Of a stretch of DNA of 64,000 nucleotides, positions 25,474 through 33,467 are shown piece after piece. The DNA lies in the NCBI RefSeq assembly GCF_003711105.1, contig NZ_CP023865.1, forward strand, positions 310,001-374,000, given 5' to 3'. Under the pieces are notes generated by a model that searched no databases, was not told where the DNA came from, and worked only from the letters and a program-made list of their open reading frames with translations. Each line of letters opens with the position of its first letter. The first letter of the stretch is position 1. Made by a program: the position numbers and the translations under genes. The stretch is from Actinoplanes teichomyceticus ATCC 31121. Lineage in GTDB: Bacteria > Actinomycetota > Actinomycetes > Mycobacteriales > Micromonosporaceae.

Positions 25474-26757
25474 ATGCCCTCACCCTCGGCTGCACTCACA
25501 CCTACCAAGCGCAATCTGATCGTGGCCGCCTGGATCGTGGCCGGCATCGTGGCGGGATTGCAGGCTTGGGGCGGGCTGAGCCGGCCGTTGCCGGACCGGC
25601 TCTCCGACATGCAGGTCTACCTCGGCGCGGTGGGCGATCTGTGGGGCGGCGGCAGCCTCTACGACTTCGCGGCGCAGAACGGCGCGGCGCCGTTCACCTA
25701 TCCGCCGTTCGCCGGCCTGGTGTTCGCTGTGCTGCACTGGGTGCCGTTCACGCCGATGGCCGTCATCTGGGAGATCTGCACGTTCGCCGTCGTGGTCGGC
25801 ATCGCGGTGGTGGTGGCCCGGCGGGCCGAGATCACCTTCCTGGACCGGCGTGTGCTCGCCCCGCTCCTGGCCCTCGTGCTGTTCGCGTCCGCGCCGATCT
25901 CTAGCAATTTCCGGTTCGGGCAGATCAGCGTCTTCCTGGTGGCCGCGGTCCTGGTGGACGCCCTCCAGCTCGCGTCGCCGCGCTGGCGGGGGATAGCGAC
26001 CGGCATCGCCGGGGCGATCAAGCTGACTCCGATGGTCTTCGTGCCCTACTACTGGTTCTCCGGTCAGCGTCGTACCGCGATCGTCTCCACCATCACGTTC
26101 GTGGTGTGCAGCGGACTCGGCTGGCTCGTTCTGCCGGGCGACTCGGTGCGGTTCTGGTTCACCGAGATCTGGGACGTCAACCGGGTGGGCAACATCGCCA
26201 CCGGCGGCAACCAGTCGCTCAACGGCGCGATGCTGCGCTGGGGTCTGCCCGAGGGCGCCCGGACCGCCGCCGCCGTCATCGGCCTGATCGTCGTTGCCGT
26301 GGCGCTGTACCGGGCTTCGCTCGCGTACCGGCAGAATCGCCTGCTGCTCGCGGCCGTGACCGTCGGTGCCGCTGGGTTGGTGCTCTCCCCGGTGTCCTGG
26401 ACACATCACCAGGTGTGGTTGGTGCTCGGCGCGCTGCTGGTGGTCGGCGCCAGCCGGGCGCTCATGATCGGCTGGTCGGTTCTGGTCCTGCTGGTGATGA
26501 TCGTGCCGGTGACGTCCCTGGGGTCCGCGCTGGGCGACGAGGTCGTGCTCGGCAACGCCCGGCTCTGGCTGGCCGTGGCCCTGGCGGCTGTCGTCCCGGC
26601 CATTCTCCGGCCGGCCGGGAACGGGACGGCGCCACCGGCGGGCCGGAGCGGCGGATCGGGCCACCCATCAGCCGTCCAGGAAGGCGCTAGTACCCTTCCG
26701 CAACGCAGGACTGGGGCCGGTCCGGCTCGCACCCGTGATCGAGGAGTTCTCCCATGA
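25474..26757 (+). CDS. GT87-type polytopic mannosyltransferase (DUF2029)
   Basis: 427-residue membrane glycosyltransferase with about ten predicted helices. DMQVYLGAVGDLWGGGSLYDF in the first loop (catalytic acidic residue region of the GT-C fold), FTYPPFAGLVF and later SPVSWTHHQVW are hallmarks of the GT87/DUF2029 family, which transfers mannose from polyprenyl-phosphate-mannose to cell-envelope glycolipids such as phosphatidylinositol mannosides. The acceptor here is unknown. Start ATG 25474 has AGGA upstream; TTG 25471 is an alternative. Its stop overlaps the next gene's ATG (ATGA), so both are coupled. Confidence 0.8.
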   Translation: MPSPSAALTPTKRNLIVAAWIVAGIVAGLQAWGGLSRPLPDRLSDMQVYLGAVGDLWGGGSLYDFAAQNGAAPFTYPPFAGLVFAVLHWVPFTPMAVIWEICTFAVVVGIAVVVARRAEITFLDRRVLAPLLALVLFASAPISSNFRFGQISVFLVAAVLVDALQLASPRWRGIATGIAGAIKLTPMVFVPYYWFSGQRRTAIVSTITFVVCSGLGWLVLPGDSVRFWFTEIWDVNRVGNIATGGNQSLNGAMLRWGLPEGARTAAAVIGLIVVAVALYRASLAYRQNRLLLAAVTVGAAGLVLSPVSWTHHQVWLVLGALLVVGASRALMIGWSVLVLLVMIVPVTSLGSALGDEVVLGNARLWLAVALAAVVPAILRPAGNGTAPPAGRSGGSGHPSAVQEGASTLPQRRTGAGPARTRDRGVLP

Positions 26758-27824
26758 CCGACCATGTCGTCGCCGATGCCGCCGAACCACCGGCGCGGGT
26801 CGACCAGGAGCACGAGCGAACCGCGCCTGAGCTGGACCGGAAGGCCCCGGCGGGCCGGCGCAGGACGCTCGCGATGGGGTGCTGGGTGGCGCTGTTCGTC
26901 GCCGCGGTGCTGTCGTGGGGTCTGCCGACGGACCCGGTCTACGCGTTCCTGTGGCTGTGGGCGCTCGCTGTCGCCTGGCGTTTCGGCCGTCCCTGGCGCG
27001 AGCACCTGGCCTTCGCCAGGGACTGGGTTCCCGTCGTCCTGCTGCTGACCCTCTACAACCTGTCCCGCGGCTTCGCCGACAACATCCGTACGCCGCACGT
27101 GACCGAGATGATCGACGCCGACAGGTGGATGTTCGGTTGGATGACCGGCGGCGAGGTGCCGACCGTCTGGCTCCAGCAGCGCCTCTACGTACCGGACGAC
27201 GTGCAGTGGTGGGAAGCGCTCGTCAGCATGGTCTACCTCTCGCACTTCGTCGCCTCGCTCGGCACCGCGATCGTTCTCTGGCTGGTCGCCCGTCACCGCT
27301 GGGCCCAGTTCATGCGTCGCTGGTTCGTCCTCGGCCTGGCCGGCCTGGCCACGTACTTCGTCTACCCGGCGGCACCCCCCTGGTGGGCCGCGGTCAACGG
27401 CTACCTGGACCACAGCGTGCCTCGGTTGAGCCTCCGCGGCGGCCAGGAACTGGGTATGCACGGCGCCTTCAGCATCGTCAAGCTGGGCCAGGCGGCCGCC
27501 AACCCGGTAGCCGCCATGCCGTCGCTGCACACCGCCTACGCGTTGATGGTCGTGCTCTTCTTCGCGCTGATGGTCCGCAAGCGTTGGTGGCCGCTGCTGG
27601 CCCTCTACCCGCTGGCGATGACATTCACGCTGGTCTACTCCGGGGAGCACTACGTCATCGACGTGCTGGTCGGCTGGGCCTACGTGGTCTTCGCCTTCAC
27701 CGTCGTGTGGCTCGGCGAACGCTGGTGGCGCGAGCGCCGCGCGCGAACCGCGGCCGACGGCACACCTGTACGCGCCGAGCAGCGGGAACCCAGCGCCGAC
27801 GGGTCGGTGAGGACCTCGGTGTAA
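26754..27824 (+). CDS. PAP2-superfamily membrane phosphatase/phosphotransferase
   Basis: 356 residues, six or more transmembrane helices after a charged 35-residue N-terminus. The PAP2 signature is AAMPSLHTAYAL (about 255-266) and YSGEHYVIDVLVGW (about 300-313), holding the catalytic histidines; RGFADNIR in an early loop matches inositol-phosphorylceramide-synthase-like relatives (AUR1 type). With the coupled GT87 enzyme it suggests a lipid-linked sugar or inositol-lipid step at the membrane. It ends at a hairpin terminator. Confidence 0.82.
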   Translation: MTDHVVADAAEPPARVDQEHERTAPELDRKAPAGRRRTLAMGCWVALFVAAVLSWGLPTDPVYAFLWLWALAVAWRFGRPWREHLAFARDWVPVVLLLTLYNLSRGFADNIRTPHVTEMIDADRWMFGWMTGGEVPTVWLQQRLYVPDDVQWWEALVSMVYLSHFVASLGTAIVLWLVARHRWAQFMRRWFVLGLAGLATYFVYPAAPPWWAAVNGYLDHSVPRLSLRGGQELGMHGAFSIVKLGQAAANPVAAMPSLHTAYALMVVLFFALMVRKRWWPLLALYPLAMTFTLVYSGEHYVIDVLVGWAYVVFAFTVVWLGERWWRERRARTAADGTPVRAEQREPSADGSVRTSV

Positions 27825-27861
27825 CCGCATCGACCGAGTCGCTTGCGGCTCGCGGACAGTT

Positions 27862-27895
27862 CGCCTTCGAAGTGAATTCGAAGGCGTTTCTGTTT
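27862..27895 (+). terminator. Rho-independent terminator after the PAP2 gene
   Basis: 10-bp stem CGCCTTCGAA/TTCGAAGGCG (27862-27871 and 27877-27886), 5-nt loop, then TTTCTGTTT. Confidence 0.8.
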
Positions 27896-28121
27896 GTTGG
27901 GAAATCGTCCGCGAGCGGTGCGGCCCGATTCGATTCGACCGCGTTCTTCGGGCGGACCGTCTTGTGGATGTCGGCGTCGGAGGCCGGGGGTGGTGCGAAT
28001 CCGGACGCTGATTCGTGAATGCGTAACGGAATGGGTTACGCGATGAACGGGTCCGGTGCGATCCTGTTTCTTTCCGGACTTATCCGTATGGTCGGCGGGA
28101 TGGATGGTCCGCCCTGACTGA

Positions 28122-28174
28122 CGCGGAACTCCGAGTGACGTATCTCGTGCGAGGTCGTCACTCGGAGTTCCGCG
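28122..28174. repeat. Perfect 19-bp inverted repeat
   Basis: Arms 28122-28140 and 28156-28174 (CGCGGAACTCCGAGTGACG and its exact complement) around a 15-nt loop, in the 447-bp gap between convergent genes. It may be the terminator of the small secreted protein gene or a short palindromic element. No gene is seen in 27896-28271. Confidence 0.8.
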
Positions 28175-28271
28175 AATTCATGCCTGGCCGGGGTGGGATA
28201 CGGCATTTCCCGTACGTCCGTCACCGTCCTGGACGGTCACCGGGCGTACGCCGCGTCTCCCCCGTGACGGG

Positions 28272-28673
28272 TCAGACCCGGACCGCGCCACCCTCGTAGG
28301 TGGAGCCGCTCACGCTGTTCCACGCGCTCCGGTAGGTGCCGCTGCCGTGCGACTTGGTGATGGAGCAGGTGTCGCCGGAGTAGTACTTGCCGCTGCAGCT
28401 GCTGTAGGAGCCGCTGGGCGTGACGATGACCAGCTTGCCGCTGATGTAGGTGCTGTTGCTGGCCACCGTGACGTAAGCCTTGGCGGCGGTCGAGCTGGTC
28501 TGCACCACGCAAACCTTGAAAGAGCCCTGGCTCAGGGAGTAGGTGAGGCAGCTGGGGGTGTATGCGAACGCCGGCGAAGCCGGGAGAACGGCGAGCGATG
28601 CGACCGCGGCCGCGCCCGATGCGATAGCCGTCAGGACGCCACGCTTCAACTTGCTATTCATGCTGATTTTCAC
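28272..28673 (-). CDS. Small secreted cysteine-containing protein
   Basis: 133 residues. Sec signal LKRGVLTAIASGAAAVASLA with cleavage after AFA (about residue 37). The mature part of about 95 residues is Ser/Thr/Tyr/Gly-rich with four cysteines (PSCLTY, FKVCVV, YSSCSG, GDTCSI), likely two disulphides and a beta-sandwich. No family recognised. AAAGG lies 4 nt before the GTG at 28673; an in-frame ATG at 28661 is the other possible start. The low Arg and high Ser/Thr composition suits an extracellular protein. Confidence 0.75.
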   Translation of the reverse strand: MKISMNSKLKRGVLTAIASGAAAVASLAVLPASPAFAYTPSCLTYSLSQGSFKVCVVQTSSTAAKAYVTVASNSTYISGKLVIVTPSGSYSSCSGKYYSGDTCSITKSHGSGTYRSAWNSVSGSTYEGGAVRV

Positions 28674-28955
28674 TGAGCCTTTCCCCGTTGTGGAACACGC
28701 GTTGAACGCCGAGGAGACGAACCGGAATTCCTCGGTGCGCCCGAACTCTATATCAACGTGGGGGAACCTTTCAATGGATCTTCTTTATGGGCGCCGTACG
28801 GTAGATGGGCCCCGGTCCCGTGGGTGACGGTGAGTGACGCGGGTGGGGGCGCGACGGCGCTCGGCGTGGCCGGCGGCGCCGAGCGTGGTGACGGTCCCGC
28901 GCCGGAGAGCCGTGCCAGGGTGCTCACCCCGCCGGGCGGTCGCCCGGCTGTCGGC

Positions 28956-29159
28956 TCAGGACTCCGGGTCCTCGGCGATCTCGGGCCGGTGCTCGCGGAT
29001 CCACGCCTCGACGTCCTCCACCCGCCACACCGAGCCCATCACGAGCTCGTCGTACGGCTCCGGGAAGCCCTTCTGCCGGGTGATGACGTGGGCGCGCTGG
29101 CGTGTGACGCCGAGCCGGTCGGCGATCTCGCTGGTGTCGTAGAGGCGTCCCATACCCAC
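28956..29159 (-). CDS. Small helix-turn-helix (MerR/AlpA-like) DNA-binding protein
   Basis: 67 residues: LYDTSEIADRLGVTRQRAHV is a typical MerR/excisionase-like helix-turn-helix, followed by GFPEPYDELVMGSVWRVEDV and WIRE, the usual wing and C-terminal helix of AlpA/excisionase-type proteins. Start: TAGCGT (minus strand 29171-29166), then 6 nt, then GTG at 29159, so leaderless; ATG at 29153 is an alternative. It is divergent from the small-gene cassette at 29400 and could regulate it. I see no gene in 28674-28955. Confidence 0.78.
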   Translation of the reverse strand: MGMGRLYDTSEIADRLGVTRQRAHVITRQKGFPEPYDELVMGSVWRVEDVEAWIREHRPEIAEDPES

Positions 29160-29213
29160 ATGATCACGCTATGTACTCTCGCACTTGATGGTGAGAAACG
29201 GTCGAGTGCGGCG

Positions 29214-29234
29214 ACATCTGTCAACGACAGGTGT
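29214..29234. promoter_or_regulatory. Imperfect palindrome between the HTH gene and the small-gene cassette
   Basis: ACATCTGTC-AAC-GACAGGTGT, 8 of 9 positions paired, in the 240-bp divergent region. A candidate operator for the HTH protein or a cassette regulator. Confidence 0.45.
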
Positions 29235-29399
29235 AATGTCCGCGACGGCGGCGGTGGGCACGTCCAGCGTCGAGAGCGGTTGCGCTCGCCGCCGTCCCCA
29301 GGTGACGGCGGGGCCGGTTCCCGTCTAGACAAAGCGTGGAAAATGCACCGGCCTCGCCGTCGCCGACCCCCCGGAGCGACTCGGCGTGGAGGCGATGGC

Positions 29400-29561
29400 A
29401 TGCGCGCACGACGAACCGTCCGCTGGTGGATCCGCCCCCGGCGAAGCCCGCGGAACCACTGCCGGTGCGGCATCCAGAGCTGCCCGTACGCCCCGTACCC
29501 CGATGATGTCGAGCGGACCGGAGGCGACACCGTGATCACCACGCTGAGGGAGGCAGACTGA
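29400..29561 (+). CDS. 53-residue basic protein with Cys cluster (cassette gene 1)
   Basis: MRARRTVRWWIRPRR followed by NHCRCGIQSCPYAPYPDD: a strongly basic N-terminus and three close cysteines with a histidine, a possible small metal site. GGAGG lies 7 nt before the ATG, and the TGA overlaps the ATG of the next gene by one base. Both facts support translation, although the protein is too short for family assignment. Confidence 0.55.
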   Translation: MRARRTVRWWIRPRRSPRNHCRCGIQSCPYAPYPDDVERTGGDTVITTLREAD

Positions 29562-29881
29562 TGGAGCGACACGAGTACCCGCCGGCGGGCGTGGTGCACA
29601 CCGCCGACTGCGAGGACGCCCCACCCGGACTGCTGACCCTGCCGGCGCAGGCGCTCAGGGGGTCGCACGACCGGCCGCACCGCTGCGTCAACTCCGCGGC
29701 CGTCGCGGCGAACCGGCCGCTGGTGATCGAGCGCGTCGCCTACGAGCCCCACCCGTACGAGGAGTCCACCATCCACCCGGTCGACGCCACCAAGCCCCTG
29801 TGCCGGACCTGCCGGGGCACCCACGGCGTGGATCCGGCGGCGTACCGGCCGCAGCAGCCGACCCTGCTGCTGCCCCGATGA
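29561..29881 (+). CDS. 106-residue hypothetical protein with CxxC/His motif (cassette gene 2)
   Basis: GGGAGG lies before the ATG. Features: HTADCEDAP near the N-terminus, HRCVNS in the middle and LCRTCRGTHG near residue 81, a CxxC pair that may bind zinc with the histidines. No family recognised. It overlaps gene 1 by one base and gene 3 by four bases (ATGA), so the set looks translated as a chain. Confidence 0.55.
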   Translation: MERHEYPPAGVVHTADCEDAPPGLLTLPAQALRGSHDRPHRCVNSAAVAANRPLVIERVAYEPHPYEESTIHPVDATKPLCRTCRGTHGVDPAAYRPQQPTLLLPR

Positions 29882-30030
29882 GCGGGCCCGCGACGCCGGC
29901 CCGCCACCTCGCGGTGAGCTGCGACAGGTGCGGGGCCGCATCGGGTGAGCCCTGCATCAACTGGCGCACCGGCAAACCGCTGACGGCGTTCTCCGCGCAC
30001 GAGACCCGGCGCCGGAAGGCCGCTCGATGA
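29878..30030 (+). CDS. 50-residue zinc-ribbon protein (cassette gene 3)
   Basis: VSCDRCGAASGEPCINWRTGK followed by FSAHETRRRKAAR: a C-x2-C...C...H pattern with a basic C-terminus, like the small zinc-finger proteins found in actinophages and actinomycete accessory regions (C-P-x-C-G-A-x-x-G-x-P-C ... H-x-x-R). Its ATG overlaps the previous stop and its stop overlaps the next ATG, both as ATGA. Probably nucleic-acid binding by analogy. Confidence 0.6.
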   Translation: MSGPATPARHLAVSCDRCGAASGEPCINWRTGKPLTAFSAHETRRRKAAR

Positions 30031-30284
30031 CCGGCCCGGACGGCGCCGGCTGCCGCGGCATCGTGGCGGGGTCCCCGGGAAGGTTGATCGCGCGCCGCTG
30101 TCACCGCCACCGAGTCGCCGATCCCGGAGGGTGGTCAGAGCGGCAGCGGTATCGGGTTCACATCCTCGTACCGGGTGGCGGTGACGAGCCGCCCCTGAGC
30201 CACCGGGGCGTCATAGAGTCGCCCGGGCCCGAACCTGGCGGCCACCGGCCGCAGACCCGGAACCAGCACCTTGACCGTGGGTAA
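30027..30284 (+). CDS. Possible fourth small gene of the cassette
   Basis: Frame of 85 codons opening with ATGA overlap and GGAAGG 6 nt upstream, so initiation is plausible. From about base 30135 it runs antisense to the YcaO remnant, and its arginine/proline-rich composition there looks like a shadow. Either a short true gene or a fortuitous extension. Confidence 0.3.
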   Translation: MTGPDGAGCRGIVAGSPGRLIARRCHRHRVADPGGWSERQRYRVHILVPGGGDEPPLSHRGVIESPGPEPGGHRPQTRNQHLDRG

Positions 30285-30410
30285 TGGGAGGTCGGGGCGG
30301 GTCTGGTCGCGGACCATCATCTCCATGCCGTGGCGGCGGCCGATCGTCTCGGCGGCCATGACGTCGTCGCGCAGGCCCTTCCCGCCGAGGTGGTCCGGCC
30401 CGGGCTCACC
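30135..30410 (-). pseudogene. Truncated 3' end of a YcaO (TOMM cyclodehydratase) gene
   Basis: The frame reads LRDDVMAAETIGRRHGMEM, then VRDQTRPDLPLPTVKVLVPG and ARFGPGRLYD, ending RYEDVNPIPLPL. D-x-T-R-P-D-x-x-x-P-x-V-K-V-x-V-P-G-L and G-P-G-R-L-Y-D are features I recall from the C-terminus of YcaO proteins that make azolines in thiazole/oxazole-modified peptides, and the last residues fit their terminal PxPxP-like motif. Only about 90 codons remain; the ATP-binding part is absent and the frame has no ribosome binding site. A cyclodehydratase locus was probably here and was deleted. Confidence 0.55.
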
Positions 30411-30436
30411 GCGTTCGCCGCTCCGGTCCGCGACGG

Positions 30437-31084
30437 TCAGGCGGTCTGGACGAGATAGTCGCCCAGGGCCGGCTCGAGCAGCCCGAAGCTGACCGCGGCC
30501 GCGGCGGCGGCCCGGCGGTCGGTCTGGTCCTGCGGCATGCCGTCGCGCACCAGGGAGCGGACCAGCCGGAACAGCACCCGGTGTGCGGCGGCGAGCTGGG
30601 CCGCGGCGGCACGGGTGTGGTCGGCGTCCCCGGCCCCGTCCTCGGCGGCGAGCGCGGCGGCGAGTGCCTCCTCCCGCCGCTCGTCGATCTCGCGTTCCCG
30701 GGCGCGCAACCGTGGGCTCTCGTGCACCAGGCGGGCGAAGCCCGCGGAGGAGTGCCCGGTGAGCACCGGGTACGTCCCGCCCAGCGCGGCCAGGTACTGC
30801 CGGTGCAGCCCGTGCAGCACCGACTCGCCGGGGCGGCGGGCGCGCACCGCGGCGGCCAGGCTGTCCTCGACGAGGGCGTACGCGTCGAAGACGAGATCCT
30901 CCTTGAGCGGGAAGTAGTTGGTGACCGTCATCTTCGACACGCCGGCCGCCGCGGCCACATCAGCGATGGTGACGTTGTCGAACCCGTGCTCGATGAACAG
31001 CACGGTGGCCTGGTGGGCGAGCCGTTCCCTGGTTGCCTGCTTCTTCAGTTCGCGCAGCCCCGTCACGTCGCTCATGCCGGTCAT
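30437..31084 (-). CDS. TetR family regulator of the MFS/mca unit
   Basis: 215 residues. The N-terminal helix-turn-helix is TIADVAAAAGVSKMTVTNYF followed by P-L-K-E-D, canonical for TetR. The ligand-binding domain is Ala-rich and helical. It is divergent from the DHA2 exporter gene; the 68-bp gap contains CATAA/TTATG half-sites across the exporter's -35 region, which suits autoregulated repression. M1 (31084) and M4 (31075) are both possible starts. Confidence 0.87.
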   Translation of the reverse strand: MTGMSDVTGLRELKKQATRERLAHQATVLFIEHGFDNVTIADVAAAAGVSKMTVTNYFPLKEDLVFDAYALVEDSLAAAVRARRPGESVLHGLHRQYLAALGGTYPVLTGHSSAGFARLVHESPRLRAREREIDERREEALAAALAAEDGAGDADHTRAAAAQLAAAHRVLFRLVRSLVRDGMPQDQTDRRAAAAAAVSFGLLEPALGDYLVQTA

Positions 31085-31104
31085 GGTAGCCGCATTGTGC
31101 TCAA

Positions 31105-31146
31105 CATAAAATTATGCTTGACATAAATATTTACTCGACCTAAGTT
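31105..31146 (+). promoter_or_regulatory. Exporter promoter with overlapping TetR-type half-sites
   Basis: -35 TTGACA (31118-31123), 17-bp spacer, -10 TAAGTT (31141-31146), ATG at 31153: consensus -35 and leaderless start. Half-sites CATAA (31105-31109), TTATG (31112-31116) and CATAA (31122-31126) form two inverted pairs overlapping the -35 box. This AT-rich patch stands out from its GC-rich surroundings. Confidence 0.7.
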
Positions 31147-31152
31147 CGTCGC

Positions 31153-32586
31153 ATGTCCGATCGCCTCGACCCCGCACTGCTCCGCGTGGCCGCCGTGCTC
31201 GTCCCGGGCGCCGTGCTGGCCCAACTGGACACCACGATCGTCAGCGTCGGCATCGGCTCCGTGGCCGAGGGCGTGCACGCCGACCTGCTCACCGTGCAGT
31301 GGGTGACCACCGGCTACCTGCTCGCCGTCGCGCTCGTGGCGCCGCTCTCCGGCTGGTTGGTCCACCGCTTCGGCGGCAAGCGCGTCTGGCTGCTGGCCGT
31401 CGCGGTGTTCGTCCTCGGCTCGGCGCTCAGCGGGCTCGCCACGACGGCCGGCGCCCTGATCGCGTTCCGGGCGCTGCAGGGCCTCGGCGGCGGGCTCATG
31501 CAGCCGGTCGGGCAGGCGCTGATCGCCCGGATCGCCGGACCGGCTCGCATCGGCCGGCTCGTCGGGCTCATCACCACGCCGGTCTCGCTCGCGCCGATCG
31601 CCGGACCGGTCCTGGGCGGCCTGCTCACCACCGGCCCCGGCTGGCGCTGGATGTTCTTCGTCAACCTGCCGATCGGCCTGGCCGCGCTCGTGCTGGCCGC
31701 CCGGCTGGTCCCGCCCGACGACGCCGAGCGGGATCGCACGCTGCGCCTCGACGCGCCCGGTCTGCTGCTGCTCCCACCCGGCCTGGTCGCCCTGGTCTAC
31801 GGACTCTCACTGAGTGGCCCGGACGCCGACCCGGCGGCCCGCGCCGCCCTGCTGGGGTACGGGGCCATCGCGCTGATCGCCTACGTGGCGCACGCTCTGC
31901 GGACCACCCGGACGCCCCTGCTCGACCTGAGCCTGTTCGCCGGCCGCGGCTTCACCCTCGCCGCGGTCAACACCTTCCTGATCGGCGCCGCGCTGTACGG
32001 ATCGATGCTGCTGATCCCCCTGTACCTCGTGCAGGCGTACGCGTTGAGCCCGCTCGCCGCCGGCCTCGCCCTGGCCCCGCAGGCACTGGGCATGGCCGTG
32101 GTGGCCCCGTTGGCGGGTCGCTGGACCGACCGGCACGGCCCCCGCGCGGTGTCCCTGCTCGGCATCGCGGCCATCGTCGCCGGCACCGTCCCGTTCCTGC
32201 TCACCGGCTCCCGACCGCCACTGTTCCTGCTGGTGGGGGCGCTGTTCGTCCGGGGCTTGGGGCTCGGCGCGGTGGTGCCGCCGAACGCGGCCGCCACGTA
32301 CACGTCGGTCACCCGCGCGCAGGTTCCGGCCGCCACCGGGGTGCGTACCGTGCTGAACCGCATCGGCGGCTCGATCGGTACGGCCGTGCTGGCCATCATC
32401 CTGCAGACGGCGCTGGGCGACTCCACCGCGGATGCCGCGTTCGGCCACACCTTCGGCTGGGTGGTCGCGTTCGCCGTACTGACCCTGATCCCCGCCGCGA
32501 TGTATCCGCGGCACGCCCCCGGCAGGCCCGCGGCCGGTCCCGCGCCCGGGAAGACCGGGACGCTCGTCGAAGGAGGTACCCGATGA
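31153..32586 (+). CDS. DHA2-type MFS drug exporter (EmrB/QacA family)
   Basis: 477 residues, 14 predicted helices. LDTTIVSVGIGSVAEGV in TM1 is the DHA2 motif D1, RFGGKRVWLLAV is motif A, and ALQGLGGGLMQPVGQALI and GPVLGGLL match motifs B and C of proton-coupled drug antiporters. It is divergent from a TetR gene with overlapping operator-like half-sites and overlaps the following mca gene by ATGA. Export of a toxic compound, or of the mercapturic acid product released by Mca, is the natural inference. Confidence 0.88.
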   Translation: MSDRLDPALLRVAAVLVPGAVLAQLDTTIVSVGIGSVAEGVHADLLTVQWVTTGYLLAVALVAPLSGWLVHRFGGKRVWLLAVAVFVLGSALSGLATTAGALIAFRALQGLGGGLMQPVGQALIARIAGPARIGRLVGLITTPVSLAPIAGPVLGGLLTTGPGWRWMFFVNLPIGLAALVLAARLVPPDDAERDRTLRLDAPGLLLLPPGLVALVYGLSLSGPDADPAARAALLGYGAIALIAYVAHALRTTRTPLLDLSLFAGRGFTLAAVNTFLIGAALYGSMLLIPLYLVQAYALSPLAAGLALAPQALGMAVVAPLAGRWTDRHGPRAVSLLGIAAIVAGTVPFLLTGSRPPLFLLVGALFVRGLGLGAVVPPNAAATYTSVTRAQVPAATGVRTVLNRIGGSIGTAVLAIILQTALGDSTADAAFGHTFGWVVAFAVLTLIPAAMYPRHAPGRPAAGPAPGKTGTLVEGGTR

Positions 32587-33467
32587 CCCCGCCCACCCGC
32601 ACCGACCTGTCCGGGCTGCGACTGCTCAGCGTGCACGCCCATCCGGACGACGAGTCCAGCAAGGGCGCCGCCACGCTGGTGAAGTACTCCCGGGCCGGCG
32701 CGGACGTCCTGGTCTGCACCATGACCGGCGGTGAGCGCGGCAGCGTGCTCAACCCGGCGCTGGACCGCCCGGAGGTCCGGGCCGAGCTGCCCGCCCGGCG
32801 CCGGGCCGAGATGGCCCGCGCCCGCGAGATCCTCGGGGTGCGGCAGCGGTTCCTCGGCTTCGTCGACTCCGGCCTGGTCGCCAACGGTGACGTGCCGCCG
32901 GACAGCTTCGCGGCGCAACCCGTCGACGTCGCGACCCGGCCGCTGGTCGAGGCGGTCCGCGAGTTCCGGCCGCACGTCATGATCGCGTACGACGAGAACG
33001 GCGGGTACCCGCACCCGGATCACATCAAGGCCAACCAGGTCGCGGTGGCCGCCTTCCTGGCCGCCGGCGACCCGTCGCGATATCAGGACTGCGGTCCGGT
33101 GTGGAGCCCGCAGAAGCTCTACTACACCTGCGCCTTCAACCGGGACTACTTCGAGGCCATCCACCGGGCGATGCTCGACGCCGGCCTGGACTCCCCGGCC
33201 GGTGAGGTGCTGGCCGGCTGGCCCGAGGACTGGCCGGCCTGGGAGGTGACCACCCGCATCGAGTGCGCCGAGTACTTCCCGATCCGGCGGGCCGCGCTGC
33301 TGGCCCACGAGACGCAGGTGAACCCGGACGGCCCGGAACTGTCCTGCCCGCTGGACCTGGAGATGAAGGTCTGGCCCACCGAGGACTACCACCTCGTCTC
33401 CTCGTCGGTGCCGACCCACCTGCCGGAGACCGACCTGTTCGCCGGGGTGGTGCCGGACCGGCCCTGA
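32583..33467 (+). CDS. mca: Mycothiol S-conjugate amidase
   Basis: 294 residues of the LmbE/PIG-L zinc amidase family. Zinc and catalytic motif SVHAHPDDESSKGAA at about 14-28 and GGYPHPDHIKAN at about 138-149; VCTMTGGERGSVLNPALDRP and LVSSSVPTHLPETDLF follow the Mca rather than the MshB pattern. Mca cleaves mycothiol S-conjugates into mercapturic acids, which are exported, and glucosamine-inositol, which is recycled. Coupling to an exporter and a TetR gene makes a small detoxification operon. This may be an additional copy beside a housekeeping mca elsewhere. Confidence 0.87.
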   Translation: MTPPTRTDLSGLRLLSVHAHPDDESSKGAATLVKYSRAGADVLVCTMTGGERGSVLNPALDRPEVRAELPARRRAEMARAREILGVRQRFLGFVDSGLVANGDVPPDSFAAQPVDVATRPLVEAVREFRPHVMIAYDENGGYPHPDHIKANQVAVAAFLAAGDPSRYQDCGPVWSPQKLYYTCAFNRDYFEAIHRAMLDAGLDSPAGEVLAGWPEDWPAWEVTTRIECAEYFPIRRAALLAHETQVNPDGPELSCPLDLEMKVWPTEDYHLVSSSVPTHLPETDLFAGVVPDRP

